Positions 35,630 to 47,697 of a stretch of 64,000 nucleotides of DNA are shown here, one piece after another. Every line of letters begins with the position of its first letter. The stretch's first letter is position 1. The notes beneath the pieces are model-generated. The model was not told the origin of the DNA and made no database searches. It worked only from the letters and a program-made list of their open reading frames with translations. Source of the stretch: Methyloversatilis discipulorum (GTDB lineage: Bacteria; Pseudomonadota; Gammaproteobacteria; Burkholderiales; Rhodocyclaceae); contig NZ_AZUP01000001.1 of the NCBI RefSeq assembly GCF_000527135.1, forward strand, positions 744,001 through 808,000. The letters run 5' to 3'. Position numbers and translations under genes: made by a program.

Positions 35630-36817
35630 ATGACAGCTTCAAGTGCAAGTCTGGCGGCACGCCGGCGGCGCATCGAATCGATCCGGCGCGGCGAGCGTAC
35701 GGTCGGCGAGCGCATCGTGGTGGTCGGCATGGACATCGCCGGCTCGTGGCAGCGCTCGCGGGAGGCCGTGTCGGAAACCTGCTCGGCGGCGCCGATCGAC
35801 GCCGACGCGCCCGACTGGACGACGACCCCTTACGGTGAGGCGGTCAATTCATGCGTCGACGAACTGGAAACCGTGGCCCGCGAGAGCGGCATGGTGGCGG
35901 CAGTCAGCGACGCCGACGGCCGTCTGCTCTGGACCGGCTGCAGCCGCAGCATGCGCACCCGGGCCGAACGCGTGCATTTCGTGCCCGGCGGACGCTGGGA
36001 CGAGCGCTCGGTCGGTACCAACGCGCTGGCGCTGGCGCTGCGCTACCGACGCCCGGCCAGCGTGTTTTCGGCGGAACACTTCATTCCCGCGGTACAGGAC
36101 TGGGTGTGCTACGCCGCCCCGGTATGCGATGCCAGCAGTGGCGAAGTGATGGGCGTGGTCGATCTATCGACCACCTGGAACCGCCATTCGCCGCTGGCCC
36201 TGCACGCGGTCGAACGTTTCGCGCAGCGCGTTTCGCAGGCGCTGCAGTCCCTGAGCCATGCGCCGGTATTGCGCCTGCGCATGCTGGGCACGCCGCAGGC
36301 CTTCCTGCAGGGCAGGCCGCTGGCACTGTCGCCGCGGCAGCTCGAGATCCTCTGCCTGCTCACCCTGCATCCGGAAGGACTGGATCTCGAAAGGCTGCAC
36401 GCCGCCTTGTATGGCGACCGCCCGGTCGGTGTGGCGACGCTGAAGACCGAAGTTTCGCAGCTGCGCGACCGCCTCGGCGGCGCAATCGGCTCACGGCCCT
36501 ATCGTCTGCTCGTCAATTGGCAGGCGGATTTCAGAGACCTCGAACAGGCACTGGACGCCGGCCGCATTGAAACCGCGCTCGGCTGCTATCGCGGCGCCTT
36601 CCTGCCGCGCACCGAGAGCCCGCTGCTGCGTGCCTGGCGCGACTGCCTCGAATCCCGTCTGTCTGACGCCATCTTCCGTGTCGACGATCCGGACGTACTG
36701 CTGAACCACCTCGGCCAGTCGCCGGAAGCGGTCGACGCACTGCAGCGCCTGGGCGAACTGCTGCCGCCGGACCACCCTGGTCGGCAATTGCTGGCGAGGA
36801 CCTTCGGCGAGGTGTGA
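35630..36817 (+). CDS. GAF-domain regulator with C-terminal winged-helix (SARP/OmpR-like) domain
   Basis: 395 residues from the ATG at 35630 (GGTGGAGC upstream; a TTG at 35609 is less likely). The N-terminal half resembles AcoR-type activators: an R-R-R-R-I-E-S-I-R-R start and a GAF-like domain at about 60-205, with G-G-R-W-D-E-R-S-V-G-T-N-A, Q-D-W-V-C-Y-A-A-P-V and G-V-V-D-L-S-T-T-W. AcoR relatives continue with a sigma-54 AAA module; this protein instead has V-L-R-L-R-M-L-G-T-P-Q-A-F-L then L-S-P-R-Q-L-E-I-L-C-L-L, a transcription-regulator winged-helix pattern, around 213-300. It is divergent from aldehyde dehydrogenase and probably controls it. DNA-binding assignment is by pattern only. 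Confidence 0.8.
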   Translation: MTASSASLAARRRRIESIRRGERTVGERIVVVGMDIAGSWQRSREAVSETCSAAPIDADAPDWTTTPYGEAVNSCVDELETVARESGMVAAVSDADGRLLWTGCSRSMRTRAERVHFVPGGRWDERSVGTNALALALRYRRPASVFSAEHFIPAVQDWVCYAAPVCDASSGEVMGVVDLSTTWNRHSPLALHAVERFAQRVSQALQSLSHAPVLRLRMLGTPQAFLQGRPLALSPRQLEILCLLTLHPEGLDLERLHAALYGDRPVGVATLKTEVSQLRDRLGGAIGSRPYRLLVNWQADFRDLEQALDAGRIETALGCYRGAFLPRTESPLLRAWRDCLESRLSDAIFRVDDPDVLLNHLGQSPEAVDALQRLGELLPPDHPGRQLLARTFGEV

Positions 36818-36837
36818 AGGGCATCGCGCCGGGATTC

Positions 36838-36990
36838 TGTGGGAGGGGTCTTCTGACCCCGACACGGCCTGAATCGAAGCCTGCGGACCGCAATCGGCGG
36901 CATCGCGGCCAAGGCCGCTCCCCACAGGAGAGCGGCGCGCGAACGGTCGCCATGGCGGTTTTTTGTAGGAGCGGTCTTCTGACCGCGACA
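36838..36990. repeat. REPIN plus single C-type REP, downstream of RAYT
   Basis: Plus copy 36838-36864 and minus copy 36901-36926 (36-nt gap), then a plus C-type copy 36964-36990 with TGTAGGAG head. The last ends 42 nt from the stop of the convergently oriented RAYT gene. Confidence 0.88.
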
Positions 36991-37032
36991 GCGAACCGGA
37001 TCACCCTTGGTGCTTCCGCCGGTCCGCGAGTC

Positions 37033-37479
37033 TCAAACCAGCCAGACAGCATCCCAATGCGGATAATCACCCACCCGAGCGACGAGCCCGGCGCGCAGCG
37101 GGTTGGCGACGATATAGCGCGCGACTGCGCGCACGTCCTCCTCCTCCCGGATTGCCCGGTCGTGATAGCCCGCCTGCCAGATCGGGCGCCCGACTTGATG
37201 CGCGCTGATGCTCTTCATCGTGCGCATCAGGGTTGGGAGGTTGATGGCTTCTCCGAGCTGGATCAGCCAATGCAGATGATCCGGCATCAGTACGAAACAC
37301 AAGCTGCGTGAAAGAGTTCGCTCGGCTGTGAAGTGCATGACCCGGATGACTGTCCGGGCATGGCCGAGGTCGATGAACACCGGCTGGCGGTACTGGGTGC
37401 TTACGGTCACGTGATAGATCTGACCGGGCAAGGACACCCGTCCGTCGCGCAGGCGATGATATCCATGGTTCTGATCCAT
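37033..37479 (-). CDS. REP-associated tyrosine transposase (RAYT, Y1_Tnp/IS200-like)
   Basis: 148 residues from the ATG at 37479; the frame is open further upstream but that part covers a REP. HUH-type features: Y-H-V-T-V-S-T-Q-Y-R-Q-P-V-F near 19-32, the metal-binding H-x-H in L-M-P-D-H-L-H-W around 64-71, a candidate nucleophile Tyr in W-Q-A-G-Y-H-D-R, and the RAYT C-terminal signature Y-I-V-A-N-P-L-R-A-G-L-V. Family role: a single-strand transposase that recognises REP hairpins with GGAG-type heads and spreads them, while its own gene stays single-copy. REP clusters lie 42 nt after its stop and about 100 nt before its start. The best candidate for mobilising all REPs in this window. Confidence 0.92.
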   Translation of the reverse strand: MDQNHGYHRLRDGRVSLPGQIYHVTVSTQYRQPVFIDLGHARTVIRVMHFTAERTLSRSLCFVLMPDHLHWLIQLGEAINLPTLMRTMKSISAHQVGRPIWQAGYHDRAIREEEDVRAVARYIVANPLRAGLVARVGDYPHWDAVWLV

Positions 37480-37581
37480 GCCTTCATCATAGGATCGTGT
37501 AATCGATTGTGCGATTGCGGAAGCAGCCCTCGACAGAGCATTGGGCGACGCAGAGAGCGATGCGCGATAATCACAGGCCGT

Positions 37582-37674
37582 TGTCGGGGTCAGAAGACCC
37601 CTCCCACAGAAACCTCGCCCGTGCTCGGACGGCACATCGGGCGCATCTCCTGTGGGAGCGGTCTTGGCCGCGAC
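37582..37674. repeat. Head-to-head REP pair upstream of RAYT, in a 328-nt gap
   Basis: Minus copy 37582-37608 and plus copy 37651-37674 (stem GCGGTC-TT-GGCCGC, tail CGACG), 42-nt gap. The remaining 37480-37807 holds the RAYT upstream region and, at about 37795, a GGGAG ribosome site for the TTG-started carboxypeptidase. No other gene seen. Confidence 0.85.
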
Positions 37675-37807
37675 GCGGCTTTTGCGGACCGATTGCCTCG
37701 ATCCATGCCGGCACGGCATGAAGAGGGCGACGCTGTCGGCTTCCATGCCGCGAGCGGTCGCCAGGAGCCCTGTATACTTCGCCCGACTTCACGCCGGGAG
37801 CCCTGAT

Positions 37808-38938
37808 TTGATCCGCATCAGCAGCCAGTTCGACAGCGGCGCCATCGAGGTGCTGGATTGCTCGGACGCGTCGAACATCCGTCTCAATCTGCCGGCCGAC
37901 AATGCGGCGGATTTCCGTCAGTGGTTCCACTTCCGTCTGCAGGGCGCGCGCGGGCAGGCCTGCGTGCTGAGCTTCGAGAATGCCGGGCAGTCGGCGTATC
38001 CGGGTGGCTGGGACGGTTACCGCGTGGTGGCGTCCTACGATCGGCGCAACTGGTTCCGGCTGTCGGCCGGTCAGTACGACGGTCAGCGCTACACCTTCCG
38101 CATCACGCCCGACTACGACAGCGTCTATTTCGCCTATTTCGAGCCCTACGGCTGGGACCGTCACCTCGATCTGCTGGGCGCGGCGGATGCGGCGCCGGTG
38201 GCATCGGTCGACGATCTGGGCGCGACGCCCGACGGGCGTGATCTCAATCTGATCACCGTTGGTCGCCCGGCCCCGGGCAAGCGCAAGGTGTGGATCACCG
38301 CCCGCCAGCACCCGGGCGAGACGATGGCCGAGTTCTACGTCGAGGGGCTGCTGGATCGGCTTTACGACACGTCCGACCCGGTGTCGCGCCGGCTGCTCGA
38401 GCGTGCCTGCTTCCACGTCGTGCCGAACATGAACCCGGACGGCTCTGTGCGCGGCAATCTGCGTACCAATGCACGCGGCTGCAATCTGAACCGCGCATGG
38501 CGCGAGCCGGACATGGATTTCAGTCGCGAAGTGGCGCTGGTGCGCGATCGCATGTTGGCCACGGGTGTGGATGTTTTCCTCGACATCCATGGCGACGAGA
38601 CACTACCGTTCGTGTTCATCGACGGTAACGGCATGGTGCCGGGCTTCACCGAGGCGCAAGGTGCGCAGGAGAAGCGTTTCTGCGATGCGCTGCTGGCCGC
38701 CAGCCCCGATTTCCAGGTGGGCGAGGGCTATGCGCCGGACCGCTTTACCGACGAGTTGCTGACGCTGGCGTCGAAATGGGTGTTCAACCACTTCGGCTGC
38801 CTTTCACTGACGCTGGAAATGCCTTTCAAGGACAACGCCCATCTGCCCGACGGACTGTTCGGCTGGAGTGCCGCCCGCAGCAAGCGCCTCGGCGCCGCGA
38901 CGCTGCAGGCGCTGCTCGCCGTGCTCGACCGCGACTGA
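37808..38938 (+). CDS. M14-family zinc carboxypeptidase (cytosolic carboxypeptidase-like)
   Basis: 376 residues from a TTG at 37808. It is chosen because the family begins I-R-I-S-S-x-F-D-S-G-x-I-E-V and GGGAG sits about 8 nt upstream; an ORF start at 37652 lies inside a REP. An N-terminal beta domain (1-125) precedes the peptidase domain. Zinc ligands are His168 and Glu171 (Q-H-P-G-E) and His261 (D-I-H-G-D-E); N-M-N-P-D-G and N-L-N-R-A-W supply substrate contacts, and catalytic Glu337 lies in L-T-L-E-M-P-F. The two-domain layout matches the AGBL/CCP-like M14 subfamily. No signal peptide is seen. The natural substrate in bacteria is unknown. Confidence 0.9.
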   Translation: MIRISSQFDSGAIEVLDCSDASNIRLNLPADNAADFRQWFHFRLQGARGQACVLSFENAGQSAYPGGWDGYRVVASYDRRNWFRLSAGQYDGQRYTFRITPDYDSVYFAYFEPYGWDRHLDLLGAADAAPVASVDDLGATPDGRDLNLITVGRPAPGKRKVWITARQHPGETMAEFYVEGLLDRLYDTSDPVSRRLLERACFHVVPNMNPDGSVRGNLRTNARGCNLNRAWREPDMDFSREVALVRDRMLATGVDVFLDIHGDETLPFVFIDGNGMVPGFTEAQGAQEKRFCDALLAASPDFQVGEGYAPDRFTDELLTLASKWVFNHFGCLSLTLEMPFKDNAHLPDGLFGWSAARSKRLGAATLQALLAVLDRD

Positions 38939-39011
38939 TCCGTCTGCGTCCTCCGTGCTTTCCTCACCGCAGCGTTCACCTCAGATTTCACTTTTCGCCG
39001 GAAACTCCTGA

Positions 39012-40334
<1,323 letters not shown>

Positions 40335-40344
40335 TCCCCGCCCG

Positions 40345-41352
<1,008 letters not shown>

Positions 41353-41369
41353 ACGATCCGCGTCATGCA

Positions 41370-41396
41370 GACAAGGGCGCCGTTGGCGCCCTTGTC
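41370..41396. terminator. Terminator hairpin between convergent epimerase and tonB genes
   Basis: 12-bp perfect stem (gacaagggcgcc with ggcgcccttgtc), 3-nt loop, followed by ATTTCTT on the plus strand. It overlaps the tonB stop codon by two bases. The T-run is better on the plus side, so it mainly serves the ugd-epimerase pair. Confidence 0.8.
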
Positions 41397-42171
41397 ATTT
41401 CTTCAGCTTATAGTCGATCGGCAGCAGGAATTCGAGTCGCTGGCCGGCGAGTGCGGCCGGCACCGGCGGCAGTTTCGTCTTCTTGACCAGCGCCAGCGCC
41501 GCTTCGTCCAGCACCGACTGCCCGGATTCGTCGACCAGGGTGGCCGATACGAGCTGGCCGTTCTCGATGACGATGAGCACCTTGGGCGTACCCTCCAGCC
41601 CGCGCATTGCCGCCAGTCGCGGATAGGTCTGCCCTTTCTTGATCTCCGCCGACAGCGCCTGGCCGTAACCCGCCTTCAGCGACTGGAAATCGACACTGGG
41701 CGCGGCAGGTGCCGGCGCAGGCGCAGGGACCGGTGCCGGTGCGGGCGGAGGTGGCGGCGCATCGATCGGCGGCAGCGGCGCCGGCGGCGGCTGTACCGGC
41801 ACCACGCGCTCCTCGGGTGCGGGCGACGGCGCAGGCGGTGCGGCCAGCACCGGCAGCGGTGCCTGCTGCGGCACCGGCTTGGGCGGCTTGGGGACCGGCT
41901 TCGGCGGAGGCGGAGGCGGCGGCGGCTCGACCGGCTTGGGCGGTGGGGGAGGCGGCGGCGGAGGGGGTGGAGGTTCTTCCTTGATCATCCGTACATCGAC
42001 GCGGATTTCGGTCGGCGGCACGCGCGGTACATACACCGACGCGCGCCAGACGACGAAGCTGTGCACCAGGATGGACGCGACGAAGGCAGCAGCCCAGAGC
42101 CAGGAGCGGAATCGCGTGAAGTCGCTGAAGTAGGCGACGTATGGCGGACGGAGGACGGAAGTCGGATTCAT
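41395..42171 (-). CDS. Energy transducer TonB-family protein
   Basis: 258 residues. One TM helix near 28-46 (A-A-A-F-V-A-S-I-L-V-H-S-F-V-V-W) anchors it in the inner membrane. A strongly proline-rich periplasmic linker follows (about 66-165, including runs of 12 and 8 prolines and P-A-P-A-P-V repeats), then a TonB C-terminal domain (about 180-258, with G-T-P-K-V-L-I-V-I-E-N-G-Q-L and S-V-L-D-E-A-A-L-A-L-V). It couples proton-motive force to outer-membrane receptors. No exbB/exbD or receptor gene is adjacent, so its partner is elsewhere. The proline run creates a GC-rich simple-sequence tract at 41700-41990. Confidence 0.92.
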   Translation of the reverse strand: MNPTSVLRPPYVAYFSDFTRFRSWLWAAAFVASILVHSFVVWRASVYVPRVPPTEIRVDVRMIKEEPPPPPPPPPPPPKPVEPPPPPPPPKPVPKPPKPVPQQAPLPVLAAPPAPSPAPEERVVPVQPPPAPLPPIDAPPPPPAPAPVPAPAPAPAAPSVDFQSLKAGYGQALSAEIKKGQTYPRLAAMRGLEGTPKVLIVIENGQLVSATLVDESGQSVLDEAALALVKKTKLPPVPAALAGQRLEFLLPIDYKLKK

Positions 42172-42301
42172 CGGCGAGGCGGTGGCGAGCCCGGACGAGT
42201 GGTTTGTTCTGTTCCGGGCGGGGCAGCCGCGGACTTTACTTCAATTGCCGCGTCCGGTGCACCATCGGGAAAACATCCCGAATCGTGTTGCCTCGCAACA
42301 G

Positions 42302-43681
42302 TCACGCCGCCGCACGCGGATGCCGACCGATTACCCGCAGCAGGATGAAGCCCATCATCATCCCCGCCAGCACGGTGGACAGCAGCGTCGCCAGCCAGAA
42401 ACCGGCGGCCCCCATCGGCTGTGCGACCAGCGCGAGGCCGGCCTCAGGCAGACCGCGAAAAGCGAGCACGTAACCGACGCCCAGCCCGACGCCCCAGAAG
42501 CAGACGGTGTGCACGATCATCGGCGCCACCGTCACCTTGTAGCCGCGCAGCGCGAACGAAGCCAGCGTGTGCGCGGCGTCGATCAGCACGAACAGCGCGA
42601 CATAGGGCAGCAGGCTGCGGGCGACACCGAGTACCGCCTGATCGTCGCTGTAGAAGGCGAGCACCGGTTCGCGTGACAGCCACAGCAGCAGGCCGACGCA
42701 CACCGCGAGCACGCTGGCCATCGCCAGACCGGTCAGTGCGGTGTGTCGGGCACGCAGCCAGTCGTGTGCGCCGGCTGCCTGACCGACCAGCACCAGCGTG
42801 CCGCTGCCCAGTGCCAGCGGCAGCATGAAACAGACGCCGTTGATATTGGCGATCACCCGGTGTCCTGCGACCACGTCGGCACCGAGCCGGGCGACGAACA
42901 GCGCGATCAGCGTGAAGCTGGTGATCTCGACGAAGTTCGACACGCCCATCGGTCCACCCAGACGCAGCATCTCCCGCTGCGCCCAGGCTCTCGGCGCCTG
43001 CCAGTCGTGAAAGGGGCGCAGCGCGCGCAGTTGTGGCGACTGCTTGAGCCACAGCAGCGCGCAGCCCACCGACAGCCAGTTCACCACCAGCGTGGACAGC
43101 CCGCAGCCGAGCGCACCGAGCGGCCGGCCGAAAGCGCCGGTGGTGAGTGCCCAGGCCAGCGGCACATGCACCGCCAGACAGGCCAGCATGATCACCATCA
43201 CCGGCCGCGGCTGGCCGATGCCGTTCATCAGCGCCTGGAAGGCGCGGAACAGCAGCGCACCGGGCACGGCGAAGGCGAGGGCGAGCAGATAGTCGCGCGT
43301 TTTCGCCTCGACCACTGGATCGAGCTGAGACAGCGCGAGCAGCGGGTCGGGCAGGGCCAGCAGCAAGGCGCCGGGGACGGACAGGAAAAGCGCCATCCAC
43401 ACCGCTTGCTGGAAGGCGGGCGCGATGTCGTCGCGCCGGTTGGCGCCGACGTGGTGGGCGATGATGGGGGCGGCGGCGTACAGGACGCCGATCAGCGCGA
43501 TCACCACCGAAATGAACAATCCGCCGCCAACCGCGACGGCGGCGAGATCAGCGGTCGCATGGTGGCCGGCGATCAGCGTGTCGGCGACGTTGGTGCCGAT
43601 GCTCGCCAGCTGCGACACCATCATCGGTGCGGCCAGCGCGAAGATGCCCGCAGCGGTGCCGCGGCGGGCGTCGGTGGTCAC
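42302..43681 (-). CDS. MATE family efflux transporter
   Basis: 459 residues with about 12 TM helices. The start is a GTG at 43681 that overlaps the pyrD stop (GTGA). MATE hallmarks: [27 protein letters not shown] first helix pair near 15-40, and [11 protein letters not shown]. The protein shows the two-fold pseudo-repeat typical of drug/Na or H antiporters. Substrate is unknown. Translational coupling to pyrD is odd functionally but clear in sequence. Confidence 0.93.
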   Translation of the reverse strand: MTTDARRGTAAGIFALAAPMMVSQLASIGTNVADTLIAGHHATADLAAVAVGGGLFISVVIALIGVLYAAAPIIAHHVGANRRDDIAPAFQQAVWMALFLSVPGALLLALPDPLLALSQLDPVVEAKTRDYLLALAFAVPGALLFRAFQALMNGIGQPRPVMVIMLACLAVHVPLAWALTTGAFGRPLGALGCGLSTLVVNWLSVGCALLWLKQSPQLRALRPFHDWQAPRAWAQREMLRLGGPMGVSNFVEITSFTLIALFVARLGADVVAGHRVIANINGVCFMLPLALGSGTLVLVGQAAGAHDWLRARHTALTGLAMASVLAVCVGLLLWLSREPVLAFYSDDQAVLGVARSLLPYVALFVLIDAAHTLASFALRGYKVTVAPMIVHTVCFWGVGLGVGYVLAFRGLPEAGLALVAQPMGAAGFWLATLLSTVLAGMMMGFILLRVIGRHPRAAA

Positions 43682-44694
43682 GATTCCGCCAGCGCGCGCG
43701 CGGCGTCGGCGACCAGCGCCGGGCCGCGGTAGATCAGGCCGCTGTACAGCTGCACCAGCTGCGCGCCGGCGTCGATCTTGTCCTTCGCGTGACGACCTTC
43801 GGTGATGCCGCCGACACCGATCAGCGCGACCCTGCCGTCCAGCTTCTGCGCCAGTGCGCGCAGTACGGCGGTCGATTTCTCGCGCACCGGCGCACCCGAC
43901 AGGCCGCCCGCCTCGCCGCCGTGCGGCAGGTTTTCGACCCCGGTACGCGACAGCGTCGTGTTGGTCGCGATCAGCGCGTCGATATGGTGGCGCACCGTCG
44001 CCTCGGCGATCGCGTCGATCTGCTCGGCGTCGAGGTCGGGCGCGATCTTCAGCGCGATCGGCACGGTGCGGCCGGCGGCGGCGTCCAGTTTCTGGCGCTC
44101 GGCGTCGAGCGCGCCGAGCAGCTGGTTCAGTTCGTCCGCGCCCTGCAACTGGCGCAGGTTCTTGGTGTTCGGGCTGGAAATGTTGACCGTGATGTAGCGT
44201 GCGTAGGGGTGGGCGCCGCGCAGGCCGATCAGGTAGTCGTCGGTGGCGCGCTCGATCGGCGTGTCCGCGTTCTTGCCGATATTGATGCCGAGGATGCCGC
44301 CCTCGCGTACCCAGCGCGAGCGCTTCACGTTGTCGATCAGCGCGTCCAGGCCCAGGTTGTTGAAACCCATCCGGTTGATGATGCCCTGCGCCGCCGGCAG
44401 CCGGAACATGCGCGGCTTCGGGTTGCCCGGCTGCGGGCGCGGCGTGATGGTGCCGATTTCGATGAAACCGAAACCGAGCCGCGCCAGACCGTCGATCGCG
44501 GCGCCGTTCTTGTCGAGACCGGCCGCCAGACCCACCGGGTTCGGGAAGTCCAGACCCATGCAGCGCACCGGCCTGGGCGCGACGCGCTGCAGCGGCACCA
44601 GCCCGGGATGTTTCGCCAGCGTGCCCAGCGTCAGATCATGGGCACGTTCGGCGTCGAGCGAGAACAGCAGCGGGCGCAGCAGCGGGTAGAGCAT
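43678..44694 (-). CDS. pyrD: Dihydroorotate dehydrogenase (quinone), class 2
   Basis: 338 residues from the ATG at 44694; an upstream extension runs through a REP and is rejected. The N-terminus [10 protein letters not shown] is the membrane-associating helix of class 2 enzymes. FMN/substrate motifs: [30 protein letters not shown], and the class 2 base region N-I-S-S-P-N-T. C-terminal G-V-G-G-I and Q-L-Y-S-G-L-I-Y bind FMN phosphate. Converts dihydroorotate to orotate using ubiquinone in pyrimidine synthesis. Its TGA overlaps the MATE start. Confidence 0.97.
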   Translation of the reverse strand: MLYPLLRPLLFSLDAERAHDLTLGTLAKHPGLVPLQRVAPRPVRCMGLDFPNPVGLAAGLDKNGAAIDGLARLGFGFIEIGTITPRPQPGNPKPRMFRLPAAQGIINRMGFNNLGLDALIDNVKRSRWVREGGILGINIGKNADTPIERATDDYLIGLRGAHPYARYITVNISSPNTKNLRQLQGADELNQLLGALDAERQKLDAAAGRTVPIALKIAPDLDAEQIDAIAEATVRHHIDALIATNTTLSRTGVENLPHGGEAGGLSGAPVREKSTAVLRALAQKLDGRVALIGVGGITEGRHAKDKIDAGAQLVQLYSGLIYRGPALVADAARALAES

Positions 44695-44803
44695 GGGTGG
44701 GATCCGGTTCGCAGGTCGCAGGGGTGCGACGCAAAGGCGCGGATTATCGGTCCGGCGGCGGGGGCAGGCAACCAGCGCGAGGCGGTGACAAGAGCCGGGG
44801 TTC

Positions 44804-44951
44804 TGTGGGTGGGTTCTTGACCCCGACGGCGGCCGGGATGAAAGCTTGCAGCATGCATAGGCCCTGTCGCGGCCAAGGCCGCTCCCACAGGGATCGCGCC
44901 CGATCTGTGGCCGGAGCAGGGGTTCTGTGGGAGGGGTCTTCTGACCCCGAC
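44804..44951. repeat. REPIN plus extra REP, between bpt and pyrD
   Basis: Plus copy 44804-44826 (degenerate, GGGTGGGTTCTTGACCCC), minus copy 44865-44889, plus copy 44926-44951. Gaps are 38 and 36 nt. The cluster lies within a leftward gene series and fills almost the whole 294-nt gap; nothing else is seen there. Confidence 0.87.
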
Positions 44952-44988
44952 TGCGGTCGGGATCGAAGCTCCGGCCCCTCACCCGGTG

Positions 44989-45741
44989 CTACAGCCCCAG
45001 CTCGCCGTCGTCCAGTTCCCGCCAGACGCTGTCGATGCGGCCTTCGAGCGGGCGGAAGCGGGCCTTGTAGGCCATCTTGGCGCTGTCACGTATCCAGTAG
45101 CCCAGATAGACGTAGGGCAGGCCGAGCAGGCGGGCCAGGCTGACCTGCCACAGGATGTTGTAGGTGCCGTAGCTGGCGCCTTCGACGTCGGGGTCGTAAT
45201 AGGTGTAGACCGACGACAGGCCGTCGTCGAGGATGTCGATGATGCTGACGATGCGCAGCGGGGCGTCCGGCTCGCTGCCTTCGCGGAATTCGATCAGCCG
45301 CGTATCGACATGGCTCTGCAGCAGGAAGTGCGAATACTGTTCGCGCGAGTCCTGGTCCATGCCGCCGCCGCTGTGCCGGCTCGACTGGTAGCGCTGGTAC
45401 AGCGCGTAGTGCTCCTCGCGGAAGGACAGCGGCGCTTCGCGGGCAACCAGGTTCTCGTGTCTTTTTTCGGAGCGGCGCTGCGTGCGCGAAGCGGTGAAAC
45501 GGTCGACCGGCAGGCGGACCGGTGTGCAGGCGCGGCAGGCGTCGCAATAGGGGCGGTAGGTAAATACACCACTGCGGCGGAAGCCGGCACGCACCAGATC
45601 ACTGTACAGGCGGGCGTCGATCAGGTTGGACGGCGTGGCGACCTGCGAGCGCGCGGTGCGGCCCTGCAGGTAGGAGCAGGCATAGGGTGCCGTTGCATAG
45701 AACTGCAGCGTGGTGAAGGGCAGGTCCTTGAGCAGCGCCAT
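44989..45741 (-). CDS. bpt: Aspartate/glutamate leucyltransferase (arginyltransferase-like, bacterial N-degron pathway)
   Basis: 250 residues from the ATG at 45741. Transfers Leu from Leu-tRNA to proteins with N-terminal Asp or Glu, marking them for ClpS/ClpAP. Family features: P-Y-A-C-S-Y-L near 20, [11 protein letters not shown] near 62-72 (Cys cluster), R-S-E-K-R-H around 90, Y-T-Y-Y-D-P-D near 178, and [13 protein letters not shown] near 215-227. The preceding gene on the same strand is aat, 25 nt away, so both amino-acid transferases of the N-degron route are together. Confidence 0.95.
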   Translation of the reverse strand: MALLKDLPFTTLQFYATAPYACSYLQGRTARSQVATPSNLIDARLYSDLVRAGFRRSGVFTYRPYCDACRACTPVRLPVDRFTASRTQRRSEKRHENLVAREAPLSFREEHYALYQRYQSSRHSGGGMDQDSREQYSHFLLQSHVDTRLIEFREGSEPDAPLRIVSIIDILDDGLSSVYTYYDPDVEGASYGTYNILWQVSLARLLGLPYVYLGYWIRDSAKMAYKARFRPLEGRIDSVWRELDDGELGL

Positions 45742-45766
45742 TGCGTCAGCGGAATCGGTGTCCGTT

Positions 45767-46471
45767 TCAGAGTCTGAAGTAAGCCGGTATTTCGTCGTGC
45801 CGCCAGCGCCGCGGATGGGCCGACTGCACCGACTGTGACAGCACGCGGCAGAATTCGCTGCGTGCAATTTCACGCCCACCCATGGACGCCAGGTGCGCGG
45901 TGTTCATCTGGCAGTCGATCAGTGCATAGCCCTGCGATTCAAGATAGCGTGCGAGATGCACCAGCGCAATCTTGGAGGTGTCGCGGGCACGCGAGAACAT
46001 CGATTCGCCGTAGAACATCCGCCCCAGCGCAAGACCGTAGAGACCGCCTGCAAGTTCGCCATCGACCCAGGTTTCGACGCTGTGCGCCCAGCCCTGCGCG
46101 TGCAGCGCGCCGTAGGCGGCGATCATGTGGTCGCTGATCCAGGTGCCGGCCTGCCCATCGCGCGGCTCGGCACAGGCGCGCATGACAGCCTCGAAGGCGG
46201 TGTCGCAGCGGACTTCGTACGGCCGGTTGCGCAGCACCTTGCGCATCGACGGCGTGATGCGGATTTCGGCCGGTACCAGCACCATGCGCGGGTCGGGGCT
46301 CCACCACAGCACCGGCTGACCTTCGGAGAACCACGGGAAAATGCCTTGCCGGTAGGCGTCGAGGATGCGCTGCGGCGTCAGTTCGAGACCGGCCGCCAGC
46401 AGCCCGTCCGGGTCGCGCAGCGCCGTATCGACCGGCGGAAACGGGTCGCCCGGTTCCAGCCAGGGAATCAC
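45767..46471 (-). CDS. aat: Leucyl/phenylalanyl-tRNA--protein transferase
   Basis: 234 residues from a GTG at 46471 overlapping the upstream ABC ATPase stop (GTGA). The start is confirmed by the family N-terminus [12 protein letters not shown]. Further motifs: G-L-L-A-A-G-L-E-L near 23-31, Y-R-Q-G-I-F-P-W-F near 40-48, W-W-S-P-D-P-R near 56-62, [22 protein letters not shown] near 139-160. Adds Leu or Phe to N-terminal Lys/Arg of proteins for ClpS recognition. Coupled translation with an iron-type ABC ATPase is unexpected. Confidence 0.96.
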   Translation of the reverse strand: MIPWLEPGDPFPPVDTALRDPDGLLAAGLELTPQRILDAYRQGIFPWFSEGQPVLWWSPDPRMVLVPAEIRITPSMRKVLRNRPYEVRCDTAFEAVMRACAEPRDGQAGTWISDHMIAAYGALHAQGWAHSVETWVDGELAGGLYGLALGRMFYGESMFSRARDTSKIALVHLARYLESQGYALIDCQMNTAHLASMGGREIARSEFCRVLSQSVQSAHPRRWRHDEIPAYFRL

Positions 46472-47565
46472 GCCGCGCTGGACAGCGCTTCGGCTGCGGA
46501 CTCGGGATGGCGGAAGGCCACCACGTGGTCGGCATCGAGACGGATGCCGATGAATTCGCCGATCGCGTGGTTGTGGTGCGACGGCACCAGCGACAGCACG
46601 CGGCGGCCCGAGCCGAGTCGCAGCGTGTACAGGAATTCGGCGCCGCGGAAGGACTTGCACAGCACTTCGGCGCGCAGTGGTGCGGCGTCGTCGTGCACCA
46701 CGTCGTCCGGACGCAGCAGCACGTCGACCCGGTTGTCGGCGGCGCAGTGCGGACAGCCGTCGTCGCAGCGGAAGGGGAATTCGCTGCGCAGCACGCCCAG
46801 CTCCATTTCCACCTCGTGGTCGCCGCGCAGCGTACCCGGCAGGAATACGCCCTGACCGACGAAATCGGCGACGAAACGGCTCTCCGGCTTGTGATAGAGG
46901 TTGTACGCGCTGTCCCACTGCAGCAGCTGGCCGCCCTGCATGACGCCGATCTCGTCGGCGATGGCGAAGGCTTCCTGCTGGTCGTGCGTGACCAGGATGG
47001 CGGTGATGCCGCGCGCCTTCAGGATGTCGCGTAGCTCGGTCGCCAGCCGGGTGCGCAGTTCCACGTCAAGGCTGGAGAAAGGCTCGTCGAGCAGCAGCAG
47101 TTCCGGGTCCGGTGCCAGCGCGCGGGCCAGTGCGACGCGCTGCTGCTGGCCGCCCGACAACTGATGCGGGTACTTGTCGGCGTGCTCGGTCAGCCCGACG
47201 ACCGCCAGCATTTCGTCGGCGCGCGCGCGTTTGTCGTCACGCGAACCGCTGCGCAGGCCGAAGGCGACGTTGTCGGCCACGCTCAGATGCGGGAACAGTG
47301 CGAAGTCCTGGAACACCATGCCGACGCGCCGCTGTTCCGGCGCCAGATGCTGGCGGCTGGACGACACCGTGACACCGTGGATGTCGATGTGCCCCTCGCG
47401 CAGCCGCTCGAAGCCGGCGATGGCACGCAGCACCGTCGTCTTGCCGCAGCCCGAAGGGCCAAGCAGGCAGCCGATCTGACCGCGTTCGAGACGCAGCGAC
47501 AGGTCGCGGACCACTTCGGTGGTGCCGTACGCGATGCGCACGGATTCAAGCAGCAACTGTGACAT
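46468..47565 (-). CDS. ABC transporter ATP-binding protein, FbpC-like (iron(III)/CUT1-type)
   Basis: 365 residues. Walker [10 protein letters not shown] near 36-44, Q-loop F-Q-D-F-A-L-F-P-H, signature L-S-G-G-Q-Q-Q-R, Walker B L-L-L-L-D-E-P, D-loop S-S-L-D, switch T-H-D. A C-terminal TOBE-like domain (about 240-350) includes C-D-D-G-C-P-H-C, a possible metal-binding insertion. It energises the permease encoded divergently at 47.7 kb. The FbpC/PotA-like order makes ferric ion the best guess, though thiamine or putrescine systems are related. It overlaps aat by 4 nt. Confidence 0.88.
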   Translation of the reverse strand: MSQLLLESVRIAYGTTEVVRDLSLRLERGQIGCLLGPSGCGKTTVLRAIAGFERLREGHIDIHGVTVSSSRQHLAPEQRRVGMVFQDFALFPHLSVADNVAFGLRSGSRDDKRARADEMLAVVGLTEHADKYPHQLSGGQQQRVALARALAPDPELLLLDEPFSSLDVELRTRLATELRDILKARGITAILVTHDQQEAFAIADEIGVMQGGQLLQWDSAYNLYHKPESRFVADFVGQGVFLPGTLRGDHEVEMELGVLRSEFPFRCDDGCPHCAADNRVDVLLRPDDVVHDDAAPLRAEVLCKSFRGAEFLYTLRLGSGRRVLSLVPSHHNHAIGEFIGIRLDADHVVAFRHPESAAEALSSAA

Positions 47566-47697
47566 GGACCGAAGTGTGGCGGAGGAGGCGGTACAAAAAG
47601 GTGATCCGGATCAAGACCGATAATCGCTCTCAATTATAATGCGCCTGCCGCTGCGTGAGCGTACCGGCCACCGATAACTCAAGCCGGGACAGCCGGC

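Noticed and set aside
37033..37746. Longer 237-residue version of the RAYT
   Set aside because: The extra N-terminus translates a REP hairpin; the family-like start is at 37479.
41700..41990. GC-rich simple-sequence repeat as an independent element
   Set aside because: It encodes the proline-rich linker of the TonB protein and is explained by coding.
47619..47640. Fur-box candidate between the ABC ATPase and permease genes
   Set aside because: Only about 10 of 19 positions match the classical Fur consensus; too weak to annotate, mentioned only as a test target.
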